Assembly (NCBI RefSeq): GCF_018991925.1
Contig: NW_024735516.1
Location: 1,097,501 to 1,161,500, forward strand
DNA length: 64,000 nucleotides
From: Homarus americanus
Taxonomy: Eukaryota > Arthropoda > Malacostraca > Decapoda > Nephropidae
Reading direction: 5' to 3'
Below the pieces are notes generated by a model. The model ran no database searches. It was not told where the DNA came from and worked only from the letters and a program-made list of their open reading frames with translations. Positions 10,530-22,989 of the stretch are shown in pieces. Position 1 is the first letter of the stretch. Every line of letters begins with the position of its first letter. The translations under genes were made by a program, and so were the position numbers.

Positions 10530-11050
10530 GTCATTAACGGTACCACGAATACCAGTAAATCTATCAACGGTAAGAGCTCTGACGACGTTAACGGTAAAAT
10601 CACGAACATGAGCGGTAATTATCAGTAACAAGAAACAAAGGTAAAATCAATAACAGTATTATCACTAACAACAGTACCGTTACTTAAATCACCAAAACAA
10701 CAGTGCCGTTACTTAAATCACCAACAACAGTACCGTTACTTAAATCACCAACAACAGTACCGTTACTTAAATCACCAAAACAACAGTGCCGTTACTTAAA
10801 TCACCAAAACAACAGTACCGTTACTTAAATCACCAACAACAGTACCGTTACTTAAATCACCAACAACAGTACCGTTACTTAAATCACCAACAACAGTACC
10901 GTTACTTAAATCACCAAAACAACAGTGCCGTTACTTAAATCACCAAAACAACAGTACCGTTACTTAAATCACCAACAACAGTACCGTTACTTAAATCACC
11001 AACAACAGTACCGTTACTTAATTCACCAACAACAGTACCGTTACTTAAAA
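10530..11050. repeat. ~26-bp minisatellite
   Basis: About fifteen units of 26-27 bases built on 'cagtaccgttacttaaatca' alternate between an 'accaacaa' and an 'accaaaacaa' spacer and between 'gtacc' and 'gtgcc'. The left edge (10530-10650) fades into degenerate 'aacggta' motifs. The variant pattern suggests duplication of multi-unit blocks. Confidence 0.92.
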
Positions 11051-11059
11051 ATTATATTA

Positions 11060-11589
11060 AGAGGCGAGAAATTACTACCATCTTGGGTCGGTATTCTCAG
11101 AGGGTCACACTTACGCCTTCCCAAGACGATTCCTTTAAGTAATCGTCTCAAAAGGTTAAATAATCGTCAACAAAGGGTTAAGTAATCGTCTTTAACGGGT
11201 TAAGCTATCGTCCTCCAAGAGTTAAGCTTTCATCGTGAAGCGGTTAAGGTGTCGTTTTCAAATGGGGTTTAACTCATTCTCAAAGGGTTTAACTCGTTCT
11301 CAAAAGAGTTAAGTTAGAGTCCTCGGAGGGTTTGATTGTCGTCCCTAGGCTTAAATTATCATCCTCAGAATTGTTAAACTATTATCGTCGTGGGATTTAA
11401 GTGTCGTCTTCAAAGGATTAAACTCGTCCTCAGAGATTTAAGCTATCGTCCTGAAGAAGTCAAGTTATCGTCCTCAATGGTTTAAATTTTTTTTTAAAGT
11501 ATCGTCCTTTAAGGGTCAGACTCGTCATTAAAGGGTTAAATATTCACCTCAAAAGTTTAACCCATCGTCCTCAAAAGGTTAAACCATAA

Positions 11590-11590
<1 letters not shown>
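11060..11590. repeat. ~22-bp 'GGGTTAA..ATCGTCCTC' minisatellite (family M), array 1
   Basis: Degenerate units around 'gggttaagctatcgtcctc' and 'gggtttaactcgttctcaaa'. The core is shared with arrays at 16740-17490 and 33340-33975. Confidence 0.8.
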
Positions 11591-11624
<34 letters not shown>

Positions 11625-11689
11625 GTATCAATCAGAAAGTTAATTAAAAAGAATATCATTAATTATTCCAAAAGTGATTATTTGCGTGA

Positions 11690-11745
<56 letters not shown>

Positions 11746-12019
11746 TTGTGTTTTACCCAATACCACAAAAAGACGAGAGAAATATTTTTACCTCGGGTGA
11801 AAAACTGAAACAAAACTAACTGGTGAATTTACCCTTTTTTTTCGGAGCTGCGTTACTAAGCGTTATGAACACTTTATTTTTTTTTGTACTGGCTATAAGT
11901 GAGTGACTGATTGCCTGACTGAGTGAGTGGTTGCCTGACTGTGAGTGACTGATTGCCTGACTGACTGAGTGGACTGAGTGATTGGCTGACTCTCTTTCTC
12001 TTTCCTATCTTTATTTTTT

Positions 12020-12072
<53 letters not shown>

Positions 12073-12075
12073 CTC
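11591..12075. repeat. (CT)n, (GA)n, 'tgactgattgcc' and (CA)n repeats
   Basis: (CT)n 11593-11627, (GA)n 11690-11741, a short 'gagtgactgattgcctgact' array (11900-11990) and (CA)n 12023-12070, separated by AT-rich unique DNA. Confidence 0.9.
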
Positions 12076-12089
12076 AGGTAAAATTTGAC

Positions 12090-12260
12090 CTTCGAGTTAA
12101 AACGTTTGGAGTACTTGAAGATTAAACCCCCTAACGAATCCTTGGGGGAGGGGGGGTGTTAGGTTAGGTTAGGTTAAATTAGGTTAGGTTAGGGTTGGAT
12201 TAGGTTAGGTTAGGTAGTAATAGAGTTAGTGATCACTTTAAGTAATTTAGGTAAGATAAT
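12090..12260. repeat. TTAGG-bearing foldback repeat, copy 1 (family R)
   Basis: 'acttgaagattaa' followed by CCCC/GGGG and repeated TTAGG motifs, then 'tttaggtaagataattaga'. The pattern recurs at 32760, 41900, 42742, 54165, 58429, 59018 and 61483. Confidence 0.55.
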
Positions 12261-12489
12261 TAGACCTGTCCGCCTCCAGTCTCTCCCGCTAGGCTTCGGA
12301 GAACTACGACTCTACCATATTGATTATCTGTGACTCTCCTCGTCAGTAGTAATAGTCCACTACGGTAGTCTTAAGGTGAGGCAGATAACAGAGAAAATGT
12401 CACAAATAACAAATATAATGTTAACGTAAGGGAGATAAGAAACACGATAAGATAAATAAGAAATGAAAAGATGCGCTTATAATTTAGAT

Positions 12490-12523
12490 GACATTATTTT
12501 TATTATTATTATCATCATCATCA

Positions 12524-12561
<38 letters not shown>

Positions 12562-12565
12562 GTTA

Positions 12566-12621
<56 letters not shown>

Positions 12622-12625
12622 TTAA
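12490..12625. repeat. (ATT)n microsatellite
   Basis: (ATT)n with a (CAT)n patch near 12510-12530. Confidence 0.95.
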
Positions 12626-12739
12626 GATGAAGCTGCAACTAGAGGAGCCTTAATATCTTTAGAGTAGAGGATTAATTAATTAAGATAGAGTACATAATTG
12701 TCTCTTAAGGTAGAGGTGTATAACTATCTAAACAATGTT

Positions 12740-13042
12740 CTTTTGTCTGAGTCTGTCTGGCTGTCTTTCTGTGCCAGTCTCTTTGTCTATCGCTCGTTGT
12801 CTGTATCTGATGCCTGTTTGTCTGTCTTTTTTGGCGTATGTTTATACGGCTGTCTGTCTTATACTTGCCTGCATGTCTCTCTGGCTGTCTGTCTCTGTCT
12901 GTCTGCCTCTGTTTTAAGCTTGTCTGTTTGTATTATGCCTGTCTATCTGTGTCTCTTTTAGTCTTTTTGTCCTGTTCTTGTCTGTCAGTTTGTCATATGC
13001 CTGTCCACCAGTCTGTCTAATTTCCTTTTTATTCTGTGTCTA

Positions 13043-13097
<55 letters not shown>

Positions 13098-13129
13098 ACA
13101 ATATTATTAATCACACTACCTAACAATAC

Positions 13130-13169
<40 letters not shown>

Positions 13170-13172
13170 TCT

Positions 13173-13214
<42 letters not shown>

Positions 13215-13230
13215 CTTTCTCTCTCAGCAA
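12740..13230. repeat. (CTGT)n-like, (TG)n and (CT)n repeats
   Basis: Degenerate CTGTCTGT tract with long non-stop frames (12740-13030), then (TG)n 13044-13093 and (CT)n 13136-13225. The apparent ORFs are repeat translations. Confidence 0.9.
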
Positions 13231-13249
13231 TCAGGTGGTACAGGTTATT

Positions 13250-13805
13250 TAACCTGAAAGGAGGGAGGCGAAGATGGGAGAAAGGTGAAAGTGCAGTGGG
13301 AGGGTAAAGGAACAGAAGGGGGTGAGAAGCGTCAGGCAACTTGAGGCGAGGGAGGAGATGCAGGAACAAGACGGGAGGTTTTAGATGAGAGGGGGGTGGG
13401 AAGGGAGGTGGGGTGCATGGAATAGGGAGGAGGAGGAGTGGAAGATGGGTGAGGGTAGGGGAGGAGAGAAGGGTAGGAGGGACAAAGAGAGACTGGCCAC
13501 GCGCTCGCCAGCTGCTGCACAGCTGCCCAATGACAGGGGGGAGGGGCTTTGTTGTGAGGGAGGGAGGGGGGGGAGGGGGGCACCTTCCTTCATGATGGTT
13601 TACTGTTTTGATAGTTGATGGAGATGATGTTGGTGGAGGTGGTGACGATTGTGGTGTTGGGGATTGTAGTGATGGTGGTGGTGGTGATGATAGTACTAAT
13701 GGTTTTGTTTTTGTGGTGGTGATTGATGGTGATGGTAATAGTGATGGATGGTGACAGTAGAGGTGATGTATGGTGATGATAGTGATGGTGATGATAGTGG
13801 CCCCC
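13250..13805. repeat. Purine-rich and GATGGTG-rich tract
   Basis: Plus-strand G/A-rich sequence, changing at about 13610 into 'gatggtggtgatgatagt' units. A minus-strand frame runs for 258 codons across 13816-13040 but encodes only serine/proline/histidine low complexity. Confidence 0.75.
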
Positions 13806-14620
13806 CACCTGGACACAAGTTGATATACATATTCAACACAAGGATCAGATCATCACCACCTGCCAGGCACACAACATCACCATCTGTTCTCCTCCACCTC
13901 TCAGATAGATAGAAAGATAGATCAGATTATAATTTTACTGAATAAATATCGATCTGTAAGTACACCTTGATTAATCATATACCTAGACAGTACAGGTATT
14001 TAAACATTAATTAAATGTTTATCCTCTCGGTCTCTTGTATCACTCCTCACCTAACCTAACCTAACCTGGATGAAGAGGGGTTGAAGTAAGGGTCATCCAT
14101 CCAGATCTTTATCCACTTGCGTTACTCCGAGTGCCTCCATCCAAGAGTTGTTAGTGTGTTAAAAAGGAGTTGTTGTTGTTGTTGTTGTGTTGTTGTTGTT
14201 GTTGTTGTTGTGTTGTTTATTTTTATTCCAGGATTATCAACATCAATAAGATTCTTAATTCTCACTCAACTTGATAACCAGGAAGATATACAAACAAGTA
14301 ATGTATTCAAGATGTAAATAATGAATAGTTTGTGAGTTTTATTTTGTTTGACGTGCTTGTCTGTATTCGTGTGTATAAACAACTGGTGACTTAGGAAGAG
14401 TAAACAGTGCCTTAAGCTTACTATGGGTGGGTTAAGATACAGATTTACAAACACCACACACACACACACCTTATCTCCCCCCAACACTCACCAGGGACCG
14501 TCGTTACCTGTGCACCAAATGTTGACCATCAGCACCCCACGTTAACACAACAAAAACAAAAACAACAACAATAACAACAGCAACAACATGTATAGATTTA
14601 TAATGTATTAAATTTGAATT
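13806..14620. other. Unassigned DNA with (TTG)n
   Basis: Contains a short 'ctaacctaacctaacct' run (14049-14066) and (TTG)n at 14172-14216. No coding similarity recognised. Confidence 0.45.
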
Positions 14621-15095
14621 GAATTGAAACAGTTTATTTAGTCAGAAAAACACAGATACAGAGTGGATAATAATAACAATATTAACATGGCTGAGCCATT
14701 TGAGAACCTGAGCTCTCTTTTAGGCACCTGATATATACTATACATTTATCTCAAGGAAGTATTATGTAACATTTAGTAACATTTGTAATAGTACAATAGC
14801 ATGGTGGTAACAAGAACACCTCATAATGTTACCACGGTTATATACCTAAATTACAGTGGAATTGAAAAACATAAGTATAAAGGGGGAGCAGTATTAAGGT
14901 TGAACAAGAGGACAGAGCTGTCAGGATTATGTCTAGTTGGCAAATATATTTATTGCAATGGTAATTTCTTATCTATTTACATGATAATTTCCGATGAAAC
15001 GGTTTTGATGGTACAATAAAAGCAGGTACTGTACTGTAAATATAGTAGGTGTTACAAGAAATATTAATACTTAGACAATAGATATTTTTCATGAG
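14621..15095 (-). mobile_element. Dispersed repeat S, probable LINE 3' UTR
   Basis: The segment 14970-15090 recurs at 43402-43522 ('gataatttccgat', 'aaacggttttgatggtacaa', 'ggtgttacaagaaatatta'). The left edge 'aacagtttatttagtcagaaa' resembles the reverse complement of a LINE 3' end, so minus orientation is inferred. No coding part is present. Confidence 0.6.
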
Positions 15096-15599
15096 ATGAT
15101 TTAAAGGAAGGGTTGGGTTGGGTTGTCAAAATCCTTCGTCTCTTGTGTCATATTATCTCAACACAATATTGTATAGATAATGTTTTAAGTCACTGTCTTA
15201 CTCTCATTCTTATCAGTTGTTTGTATATCCATCATCTAGGAACGTGTTATTGTCTACATCACTGATATTATGTTTACAATCTACTATGACTCCTATGATG
15301 GATGACTGGTAGTTAGCTAAGTCTTATCGGTGTTATCAAGTATGTCAAATAGTTTCTTAGTATCGTCTCTATTTCTCTTCCCTGTATAGTTTTCTCCATT
15401 AACTTCCATGGAAAAGGAAAATCTATATCTAAAGTTTAATATATTTTTGTTTGTTTGAGTGTTAGTAACTATACCTGTGTGCTGTGTTTAATTAGTGAAC
15501 CTTATTACCTGTTGATGCACGTAGTATAGTTAAAACAAGTGTGGAGAATTTATTATACATTGATTTGGAGATTTTTTATTCATATTTTTATTAGATGGA

Positions 15600-15710
15600 A
15601 GGTGTTTAGTTTAGGTTAGGTTAGGTTAGGTTATGGATTGGTTAGATTTGGTTAGGTTATGATTTATTTAGGTTAATTTATGGTTAGGTTAGGTTATGGT
15701 TATGGCTATC
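15600..15710. repeat. TTAGG-derived tract
   Basis: Interrupted TTAGG and 'ttatggttagg' units. Confidence 0.8.
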
Positions 15711-15835
15711 GTAAAAATATCTGCCTTTATAAGATGTCAGTATGTGCTGTGAGATATTTAAGAGTAAATAACAATGGAAGTTTTATCTGTTTGGTGAGAG
15801 TCCCAGGTGTTTTAAGATTTAATTGGGGAACGATC

Positions 15836-16255
15836 AATTCAACCACTGGCAACTGATTCGCCTGTCAATTCAATTCCCTGTCAAATCAAATCCCTGTTAA
15901 TTGAACCCCCGTCAACTGAACTTCTGTCACCTGAACTCCTGTCAAATCAAACCCCTGTCAACTCAAACTCCTGTCAACTTTACTCCCTGGTCAACTCTAA
16001 CCCCTGTCAACTTTACTCCCTGGTCAACTCAAACTCCTGTCAACTTTACTCCCTGGTCAACTCAAACCCCTGTCAACTCTAACCCCTGTCAACTGAACCC
16101 CTGTCAACTTTACTCCCTGGTCAACTCAAACTCCTGTCAACTTTACTCCCTGGTCAACTGAAACCCGTCAACTGAACCCCTGTCAACTGAACCCCTATCA
16201 ACTCATTCCCCTGTCAATTCAATTCCCTGTCAACCCAAATCCTGGCAACTTAATT
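15836..16255. repeat. ~16-bp 'CTGTCAACT' minisatellite
   Basis: About 25 units of 15-17 bases ('cccctgtcaactcaaa' and 'ctggtcaactttactc' variants), with AACT-AAA, AACT-GAA and AACTTTACTC forms clustered in blocks. Confidence 0.93.
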
Positions 16256-16739
16256 CTTATTGTTTCCTGGTCGAGTTTTTGTTTTTTTTTGTTTGGTTGA
16301 TGTTGTTTCATGGTTGTTCTTCTCAATTCTCAGGGTTATAATACAGAGGTGTAGGTGCGTCAAGAACTAGGTCACATTAACAGTATTTTCTAAGCATAAA
16401 TTATCTTACATAAACACAAATGATTTACTGTTTTACCAATTTTTTTTTTCATGTAAACACTTTTTTTTAAAATTAAGTAACACATAATTGATATCCAATT
16501 TTATGATTAATTTATATTTTGTATTTATTTTTGTATATAGAAATGCGTCATTAACACCAGAATGAACATGTAAGGGTGATACTTAAAGGGCATTTATCGT
16601 ATGACGTCATCCTGGAGAGGATTATCATAACAAAAGAGGATCTATGTCTTGATGGAGAACCTTATTGGAAGCTCATTGTCAGGCTGATGGGTATAATAGT
16701 CCTGGCTTATAAGTCTCTTGCTCAATTGGTGTATTGTTG
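16256..16739. other. AT-rich unassigned DNA
   Basis: No repeat or coding similarity seen apart from poly-T runs. Confidence 0.4.
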
Positions 16740-17490
16740 TTGTCGAGAGTTTAATGAGTTATCGTTCGGAAGGGGTTATGTTATCGTGTTAAAGGGATTA
16801 TGTTATCGTTCTGTGAGGGGTGTTATGTTATTGTTGTATGGGGTTATGTTATCGTGTTAAAGGGATTATGTTATCGTTCTGAAGGGGTGTTATGTTATTG
16901 TTGTATGGGGGTTATGTTATCGTGTTAAAGGGATTATGTTATCGTGTTAAAGGGATTATGTTATCGTTCTGAAGGTGTTATGTTATTGTTGTATGGGGTT
17001 ATGTTATCGTGTTAAAGGGATTATGTTATGTGGTAAAGGGATTATGTTGTCGTGTTAAAGGGATTATGTTATCGTTCTGAAGGGTTAAGTCATCGTACTC
17101 AGGGATTCATCCTCATATTAAAGGAGTTAAGTCATCGTAATCAGGGGTTAAATCATCGTACTCGGGGGTTAATCATCTTACCCCGGGGTTAAATCATCGT
17201 ACACCAGGGTTAAATCATCGTACTCCAGGGTTAAATCATCGTACTCAGGGTTAAATCATCTTACTCCAGGGTTAAATCATCGTACTCTGGGGTTAAATCA
17301 TCGTACTCAGGGTTAAATCGACCGTACTCGGGGTTAAATCATCGTACTCTGGGGTTAAGTCATCGTACTCCAGGGTTAAATCATCGTACTCCAGGGTTAA
17401 ATCATCGTACTCCAGGGTTAAATCATCGTACTCCAGGGTTAAATCATCGTACTCAGGGGTTAAATCATCGCAATCAAGAAGTTAAATCCT
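16740..17490. repeat. Family M minisatellite, array 2
   Basis: Left half uses 'ggggttatgttatcgt' units, right half 'ggttaaatcatcgtactcc' units of about 22 bases, with the transition near 17080. The right-half core is the same as in the arrays at 11.1 and 33.3 kb. Confidence 0.92.
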
Positions 17491-17784
17491 ACCCGAAGCA
17501 TTACTAGACATAAAAACATAAGCACCAGAACACAAACAACCATTCAACAACACAGTGAACATAACGTTTGTGTTTATCCCACGAAGAACGTCACCAGGTG
17601 GATCACGTAATACACACCATCAGGCCCCTTAACCCCCACACACACCTTTACTGAGAGCTCAATCACCTCTCTGGTCTACAGTACACCTGGTAATAAAAGG
17701 TAGATCAGGTATATAAGGAAGGTGAAAGGTAAAGGGAGGAGGGGGGGGGGGATAGTATTGATTCTCTTGGTGTGTCGATGCCAT

Positions 17785-18210
17785 TGTTTGTATACCTGTA
17801 CTGTTCTTGGTATATTGTTTGTATACCTGTACTGTTCTAGGTATATTGTTTGTATACCTGTACTGTTCTTGGTATATTGTTTGTATACCTGTACTGTTCT
17901 TGGTATATTGTTTGTATACCTGTACTGTTCTTGGTATATTGTTTGTATACCTGTACTGTTCTAGGTATATTGTTTGTATACCTGTACTGTTCTCGGTATA
18001 TTGTTTGTATACCTGTACTGTTCTAGGTATATTGTTTGTATACCTGTACTGTTCTTGGTATATTGTTTGTATACCTGTACTGTTCTAGGTATATTGTTTG
18101 TATACCTGTACTGTTCTTGGTATATTGTTTGTATACCTGTACTGTTCTTGGTATATTGTTTGTATACCTGTACTGTTCTTGGTATATTGTTTGTATACCT
18201 GTACTGTCTA
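17785..18210. repeat. 31-bp minisatellite
   Basis: About 13 near-identical units containing 'tgtatacctgtactgttct' and 'ggtatattgttt'. Three variants at one position (cttgg, ctagg, ctcgg). Because 31 is not a multiple of three, each frame cycles, giving several overlapping spurious ORFs. A single related unit lies at 57354-57390. Confidence 0.97.
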
Positions 18211-18254
18211 TATACCTGCTGAGTCTATGAAAACTTGTATGGCAATATTACTGA

Positions 18255-18273
18255 ATATTTATGTCTATCTAAG

Positions 18274-18320
<47 letters not shown>

Positions 18321-18460
18321 TTATCTATATATCTATATGTCTCTGAATAAGGTTAGGGTTGGTTGCCTTGACATTTAAACATATACTAAATGTTTCCAGG
18401 TGGCTACAGTCTTATTGATCCTAACCCAACCTTTACCTAACCTAACCTAACCTAACCATT
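18255..18460. repeat. (TATC)n and (CCTAA)n
   Basis: (TATC)n at 18258-18330 and a short run of CCTAA at about 18425-18457. Confidence 0.9.
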
Positions 18461-18514
18461 CCTATTGATTCCCCTCATCGACTGTGTAAGATAGCTCCGG
18501 AAGTAGAAGCTCAG

Positions 18515-19245
18515 TTTTTTTTTCGGAGAAAGGAGGGGTGAAAGAAGATTAGAGGTGGGGAAAGGAAGTTATAGTTCGGAAATTGAAGAAATTTAGGATG
18601 AGGTAAGAGAGGGCGGACTGCCTAGCTAAGCTAATATTGTGTTAGGGTTGTGTCATGGGTTAGTTATTGTCTGTCGGTACAGGCACTAGACATCCTACCC
18701 TGTCCCATATATGGGTGTTTTAAGGGCCTTATTTCATATTCCGCCGACTCCACTGACGGATGCTGGTCTAGGGAGGTTGTCTATTGCCTGGCCGTGTAGA
18801 TTGGGGGTGGTAATGGACCTTTTGAGATTTGGTAACTTTTTGGGAACCATGTATGGTTGTTGTCGTTATCTGGTGGGAGTCTTTGAAGGAGTTATTGCTC
18901 TGATCGTTCTATCTTTTGCCAGATTCTGCTGGTCAGGGTGTGCAGCTGCTGGTTGATGGGTTTTATTCTCAGGTCTCTATGTATCTCGGCTGTGGTTCTG
19001 GTGAAGGGGTATCTTTCACCTGTGACGAATCTTAGGGCTTCATTTTGGACCATCTGTAATTTCAATATTTGAGGGGTGCTCATAGTATGAAGAGGTATTG
19101 CTGGGGAAGTTAACATCGGTGTGATAAATGATGTCACCAGGAGGAGTTTTATTTTCTCAGGAAGCGCTTTAAAGCGGTATAGTTTTCTCAGCTCTCTTCT
19201 TGCCTTTTCCTTCCTGCTGTGGACATGGTGGGAGTAACCTGTCGC
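18515..19245 (-). mobile_element. Jockey/I-type LINE 3' fragment (family A)
   Basis: On the minus strand the order is ORF2 C-terminus, 3' UTR and a poly-A tail (poly-T at 18515-18523 on plus). The coding part (about 19240-18890) shows LYRFKALPEKIKLLL and ITPMLTSPAIPLHTMS, then QMVQNEALRFVTGERYP and DLRIKPINQQLHTLTSRIW, the post-RT region of Jockey/I-group LINEs. A frameshift near 19140 splits it. Reduced WF-x-x-LP-like C-terminal motifs follow at 18880-18720. The 3' UTR matches 392-587. Confidence 0.85.
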
Positions 19246-19249
19246 TCAG

Positions 19250-19425
19250 GCACTTGTTGTTGTGTAGAGAGGTAGGGGTAGGGGAGAGGGAGGGGAAGAG
19301 GTAGGGGAGAGGGGGTAGGGGGTGGGAGGGTGGGGGAGAGGAGAGGAAGGGTAGGAAGAAGAAGGGGGTAAGGAGAGGGAGAGGATAGGGGGGGAGGAGA
19401 AGGTAGGAGGACGACCTCCACTGTG
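19250..19425. repeat. GGTAGGGGAGAGGG minisatellite
   Basis: Irregular purine-rich units adjoining the 5' truncation point of the LINE. Confidence 0.8.
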
Positions 19426-19614
19426 CTGGATGTGACGTGAAGACAATAAATGATATTCTTAGTTCTAATGATTTCTGTACACTGGGTAAATGAGGTTTGT
19501 GTACCCTGATTATTTATTTATGTTTCCTGTCTGTCTGTTTGTTCGTTTGTGTGTTTGTAGATTTTTTTGTATTTTGTGTTTGTTTGTGTGTGTATTTATT
19601 GATTTATTTTATTT

Positions 19615-19615
<1 letters not shown>

Positions 19616-19676
<61 letters not shown>

Positions 19677-19841
19677 GCCAGCTGGGGGGAGGAAATCGCC
19701 AGGGAGACAGCTGGCATCAATGTTTTAGAAATATGATCTTTGTTATGGTAATTATTAGCTTTTTTTGTTCCCTTTGTTTACATTTTTATGCCAGTACATA
19801 TCTATTCCATTTTTGTTTGCTTGTTTCTTTCTTTCGTTCTT

Positions 19842-19928
<87 letters not shown>

Positions 19929-19930
19929 TT
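19616..19930. repeat. (TG)n and (TA)n microsatellites
   Basis: (TG)n 19616-19673 and (TA)n 19843-19927, about 170 bases apart. Confidence 0.96.
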
Positions 19931-20207
19931 TTAATATTTATAAGTAATCACTTCTAATTATAATAACAGAGAGAGAGATTCATTTAAATAATCACACAAC
20001 CTAACCTAACCAGACACAAGGAACACACATCAACACTCACCAAGTATAGGATTCCATTCCCTCTGAGATGGATTAAACAGTTGAAATTGAGGCTGACCAT
20101 TAGTGTATGTGAGTAGTTGGACTGTTTGCCGCCAGATGGAGAGATGAATTAGTAAACACACTTAATTCTACCACCGGACGTCCATACATTACTACATTAC
20201 GTTCGGG

Positions 20208-20330
<123 letters not shown>

Positions 20331-20427
20331 TCCTCCTCCTGCTTCCCTCTCCTTTTCCTCCTGCCTTCCCTTCACTCCCTCCTTGCTACCTCATCAACCT
20401 CTTTTTCCTTGTTCAGCACTAATGAAA

Positions 20428-21655
20428 GGTGAATCATCCTCCTGGTGAGGATGGCATAACCTATAACACCCTGAGATTGTTGAATGAGATCCCTAACCAT
20501 CCACTGCTTGACCTGTATCAAATGAGCCTCACACAGGTATTCTGCCTAAGACATGGACTCATGGAAACATAGTACCAATCCCTAAAGCTAATTCTCCAAA
20601 CTTCAGGCCAATTTCACTCACATCCTGTATGTAAAGTCCTTGAAAGAGTTGTTCTAACCGTCTCATGTTTCAAGTCAAAGACAAACTGGCCCCTAATCTG
20701 TACGGGTTCATGCCCGGGCGTAGCACACAGACATGCTTTGCAGAATATCTTGTTCACTCTAAAGATAAGACACAAACAGCCTTCATAGACCTTAAATCAG
20801 CCTTTGATGTAGCTAATAGAGACATTATACTTGAGCAACTAAGCTAATTTTGGCATCCAAGGTAACCTCCTGACATGGATAAAGGGTTATCTGTCCAACA
20901 GGTATGCCAGTGTTCTGTTTAGGGGAGTTAAAAGTACCAGGATGAGATCATTTGAGCTTGGCACGCCTCAGGGAGGAGTGTTAAGTCCTATGCTCTTTAA
21001 TATACTGATGCACAAGCTTATTGCTAACATTCCAGTTCAGCCAAACGAAGCCGTAATATGCTATGCTGATGATATCTGCATTATGACACAAACCAAACTC
21101 AGGCTCCAAGCCTTGCTGGATGTATTTGCTCGGAGAACTGTTGAATGTGGTCTCATAATATCTGTTGACAAGACGAGGATCCTCAATCCTCGTCCTGCTC
21201 ACCCTCTGCCTCTTGACTATAACATTAACAGCATGCCCTTGGAACTATGTAGCTCCTATAAATATCTTGGAATTTGTGTGAATGATGCAAACTTTGTCAG
21301 TAACCTTCGTGACAAACTAATGCAGCGCATTAAACCCCTCAGAACCCTTGTTGGCAAGGGCTATGGAATTAACATCACCTATGCTCGTACTTTCTATCTT
21401 CACTTCATTCGTTCTGTAGTTGACTATCATGCTCTCCCTCTTGTGACTATTCCGCCTAAACAACTCAACAGCCTTGAGGTAGTGCAAAATGAAGCCATAA
21501 GCATCATTCTAGGTTGCCCAAAATCAACCAAAATTGTAATAATGAGGAAAGAGCTCGGACTGCCATCCCTATCTGAGAGGATAGCTCTACTTAATACCAT
21601 GTTTTGTGTCAAAGTTTTGAAGAACAATGGTTCCCCAAACTACAGCTCAAACTGA
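20428..21655 (+). pseudogene. Family B LINE reverse transcriptase
   Basis: LYGFMPGRSTQTC and TAFIDLKSAFDVANR (motif A aspartate present) occur in 20665-20845. After one frameshift come LGTPQGGVLSPMLFNIL and the catalytic YADD box (about 21061-21072, CYADDICIM), then SVDKTRILN and the thumb. The open part (20942-21655) has 237 codons. TGA at 21653-21655 closes it before the RNase H domain. Frameshifts upstream of 20660 and around 20845 show it is dead, although the catalytic aspartates remain. Confidence 0.88.
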
Positions 21656-21748
21656 GTTGATGTTCTATCTAAGTAATCCTGACCATCTCGCTAACCTTCC
21701 ACAAAAGACTCTCTTTGGGCGTGGCTTCATAAAAGTGTTGCAGATCTC

Positions 21749-22360
21749 TTGAAACTGAATGTCCCAATCACCCCAGACGAACATATTAATGCCATTCCTC
21801 CTTGGCTGGATATATCAGTTCCTATTAATTACACTCCTGTTGGTAGTAAGCAAATGTTAAACACCGATGTGGTGAGATGTGTCACACTAGAAACTATTAA
21901 CAGACACATAGAGAGTATTAAATCAAGTGAATGTTCTGCTTTTACTGATGGTTCTGTGCAGACAAACACAGGTAGAACAGGCTGTGCAATTGTAATATAT
22001 AAAGAAAAGAGATGATAGTGTCAAACAAGCAAGGCTGAACAACTGGGCCAGCACAACACAAACTGAACTAACTGGAATCTACTTGCCACAGACTACCTTA
22101 AAGAAAATGGAGGTGGGGTGATATTCTGTGACTCTCAAAGTGCTTTGAAATCAATGAACAGCCCGTCAGGCTCTATGTCTAAAGTTGTATGTGATATTAA
22201 AAGGAATGTGATAACTGCCAATGAGAACAACTTTCGTATCGAATTTGTGTGGATTCCGTCCCATGTTGAATCAGGTATCATGACCGTGCTGATAGACTGG
22301 CCAATGAGGCATGTAAGAAAGAAAATGTTGACCGTGACCTTGGCCTGTCCAATGCTGTAA
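21749..22360 (+). pseudogene. Family B LINE RNase H domain
   Basis: FTDGSVQTNTGRTGCAIVIY gives the first catalytic aspartate. FCDSQSALKSM (about 22130) carries the conserved DSQSAL aspartate, and EFVWIPSHV (about 22240) the WxPSH motif with histidine. Two adjacent stops at about 22012-22018 and a further disrupted glutamate helix region (22020-22115) break the domain. Confidence 0.85.
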
Positions 22361-22383
22361 TTAAAAACATTCAAGTCAGAATC

Positions 22384-22790
22384 ATGAACTCTGATCTAGA
22401 AGTGAGAAATGCAGAGAGACCTGGCAGTTGTAGCATTAGTAAATATGACAAATTTTGTGACAAGAGGTACCGGTATGGCCAGCATAAGGACAGAACCAGA
22501 CAATGTGATGTAGTCGTGGCCAGAATTAGGCTAGGATACAGACACATCTGGCAAGTTAGTAACGCTGTACCATACCGGAACACTCAGCATGTAAACTTTG
22601 TGATAAACCTTAAAGCATACACTTGAACACTATATTATTGAATGCGACACTGTCAAAGGACTTCAGGCCACCTGACTTATTGTATCTTGAACTACGTAAT
22701 TACTTCATTGAATCAGGTGTGCTTGAGGACATTCTTGCTGTTTATCCCAAATTTGCTAGCCCACACTGATTCGTCTTCAATTAGAATATG
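22384..22790 (+). pseudogene. Family B LINE C-terminus
   Basis: ARIRLGYRHIWQV is followed by a degenerate Cys/His cluster (CDK-like remnants near 22600) and, after frame changes, HYIIECDTVKDFRPPDLLYL and GVLEDILAVYPKFASPH ending near 22770. The last 48 residues are nearly the same as those encoded on the minus strand at 47110-46975, which fixes family membership and the stop position. Confidence 0.85.
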
Positions 22791-22894
22791 ACTCCAATGT
22801 ATGTGATCCACTAACCTATATATACTGCTAATGAATATGATGTATTTCCTTCATATACCTCTATCACCATAGCAATGAACAGTGTACAGATCTA

Positions 22895-22989
<95 letters not shown>

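Noticed and set aside
13040..13816. 258-codon minus-strand frame
   Set aside because: Ser/Pro/His/Thr low-complexity translation of purine and GATGGTG repeats, with no start context or domain.
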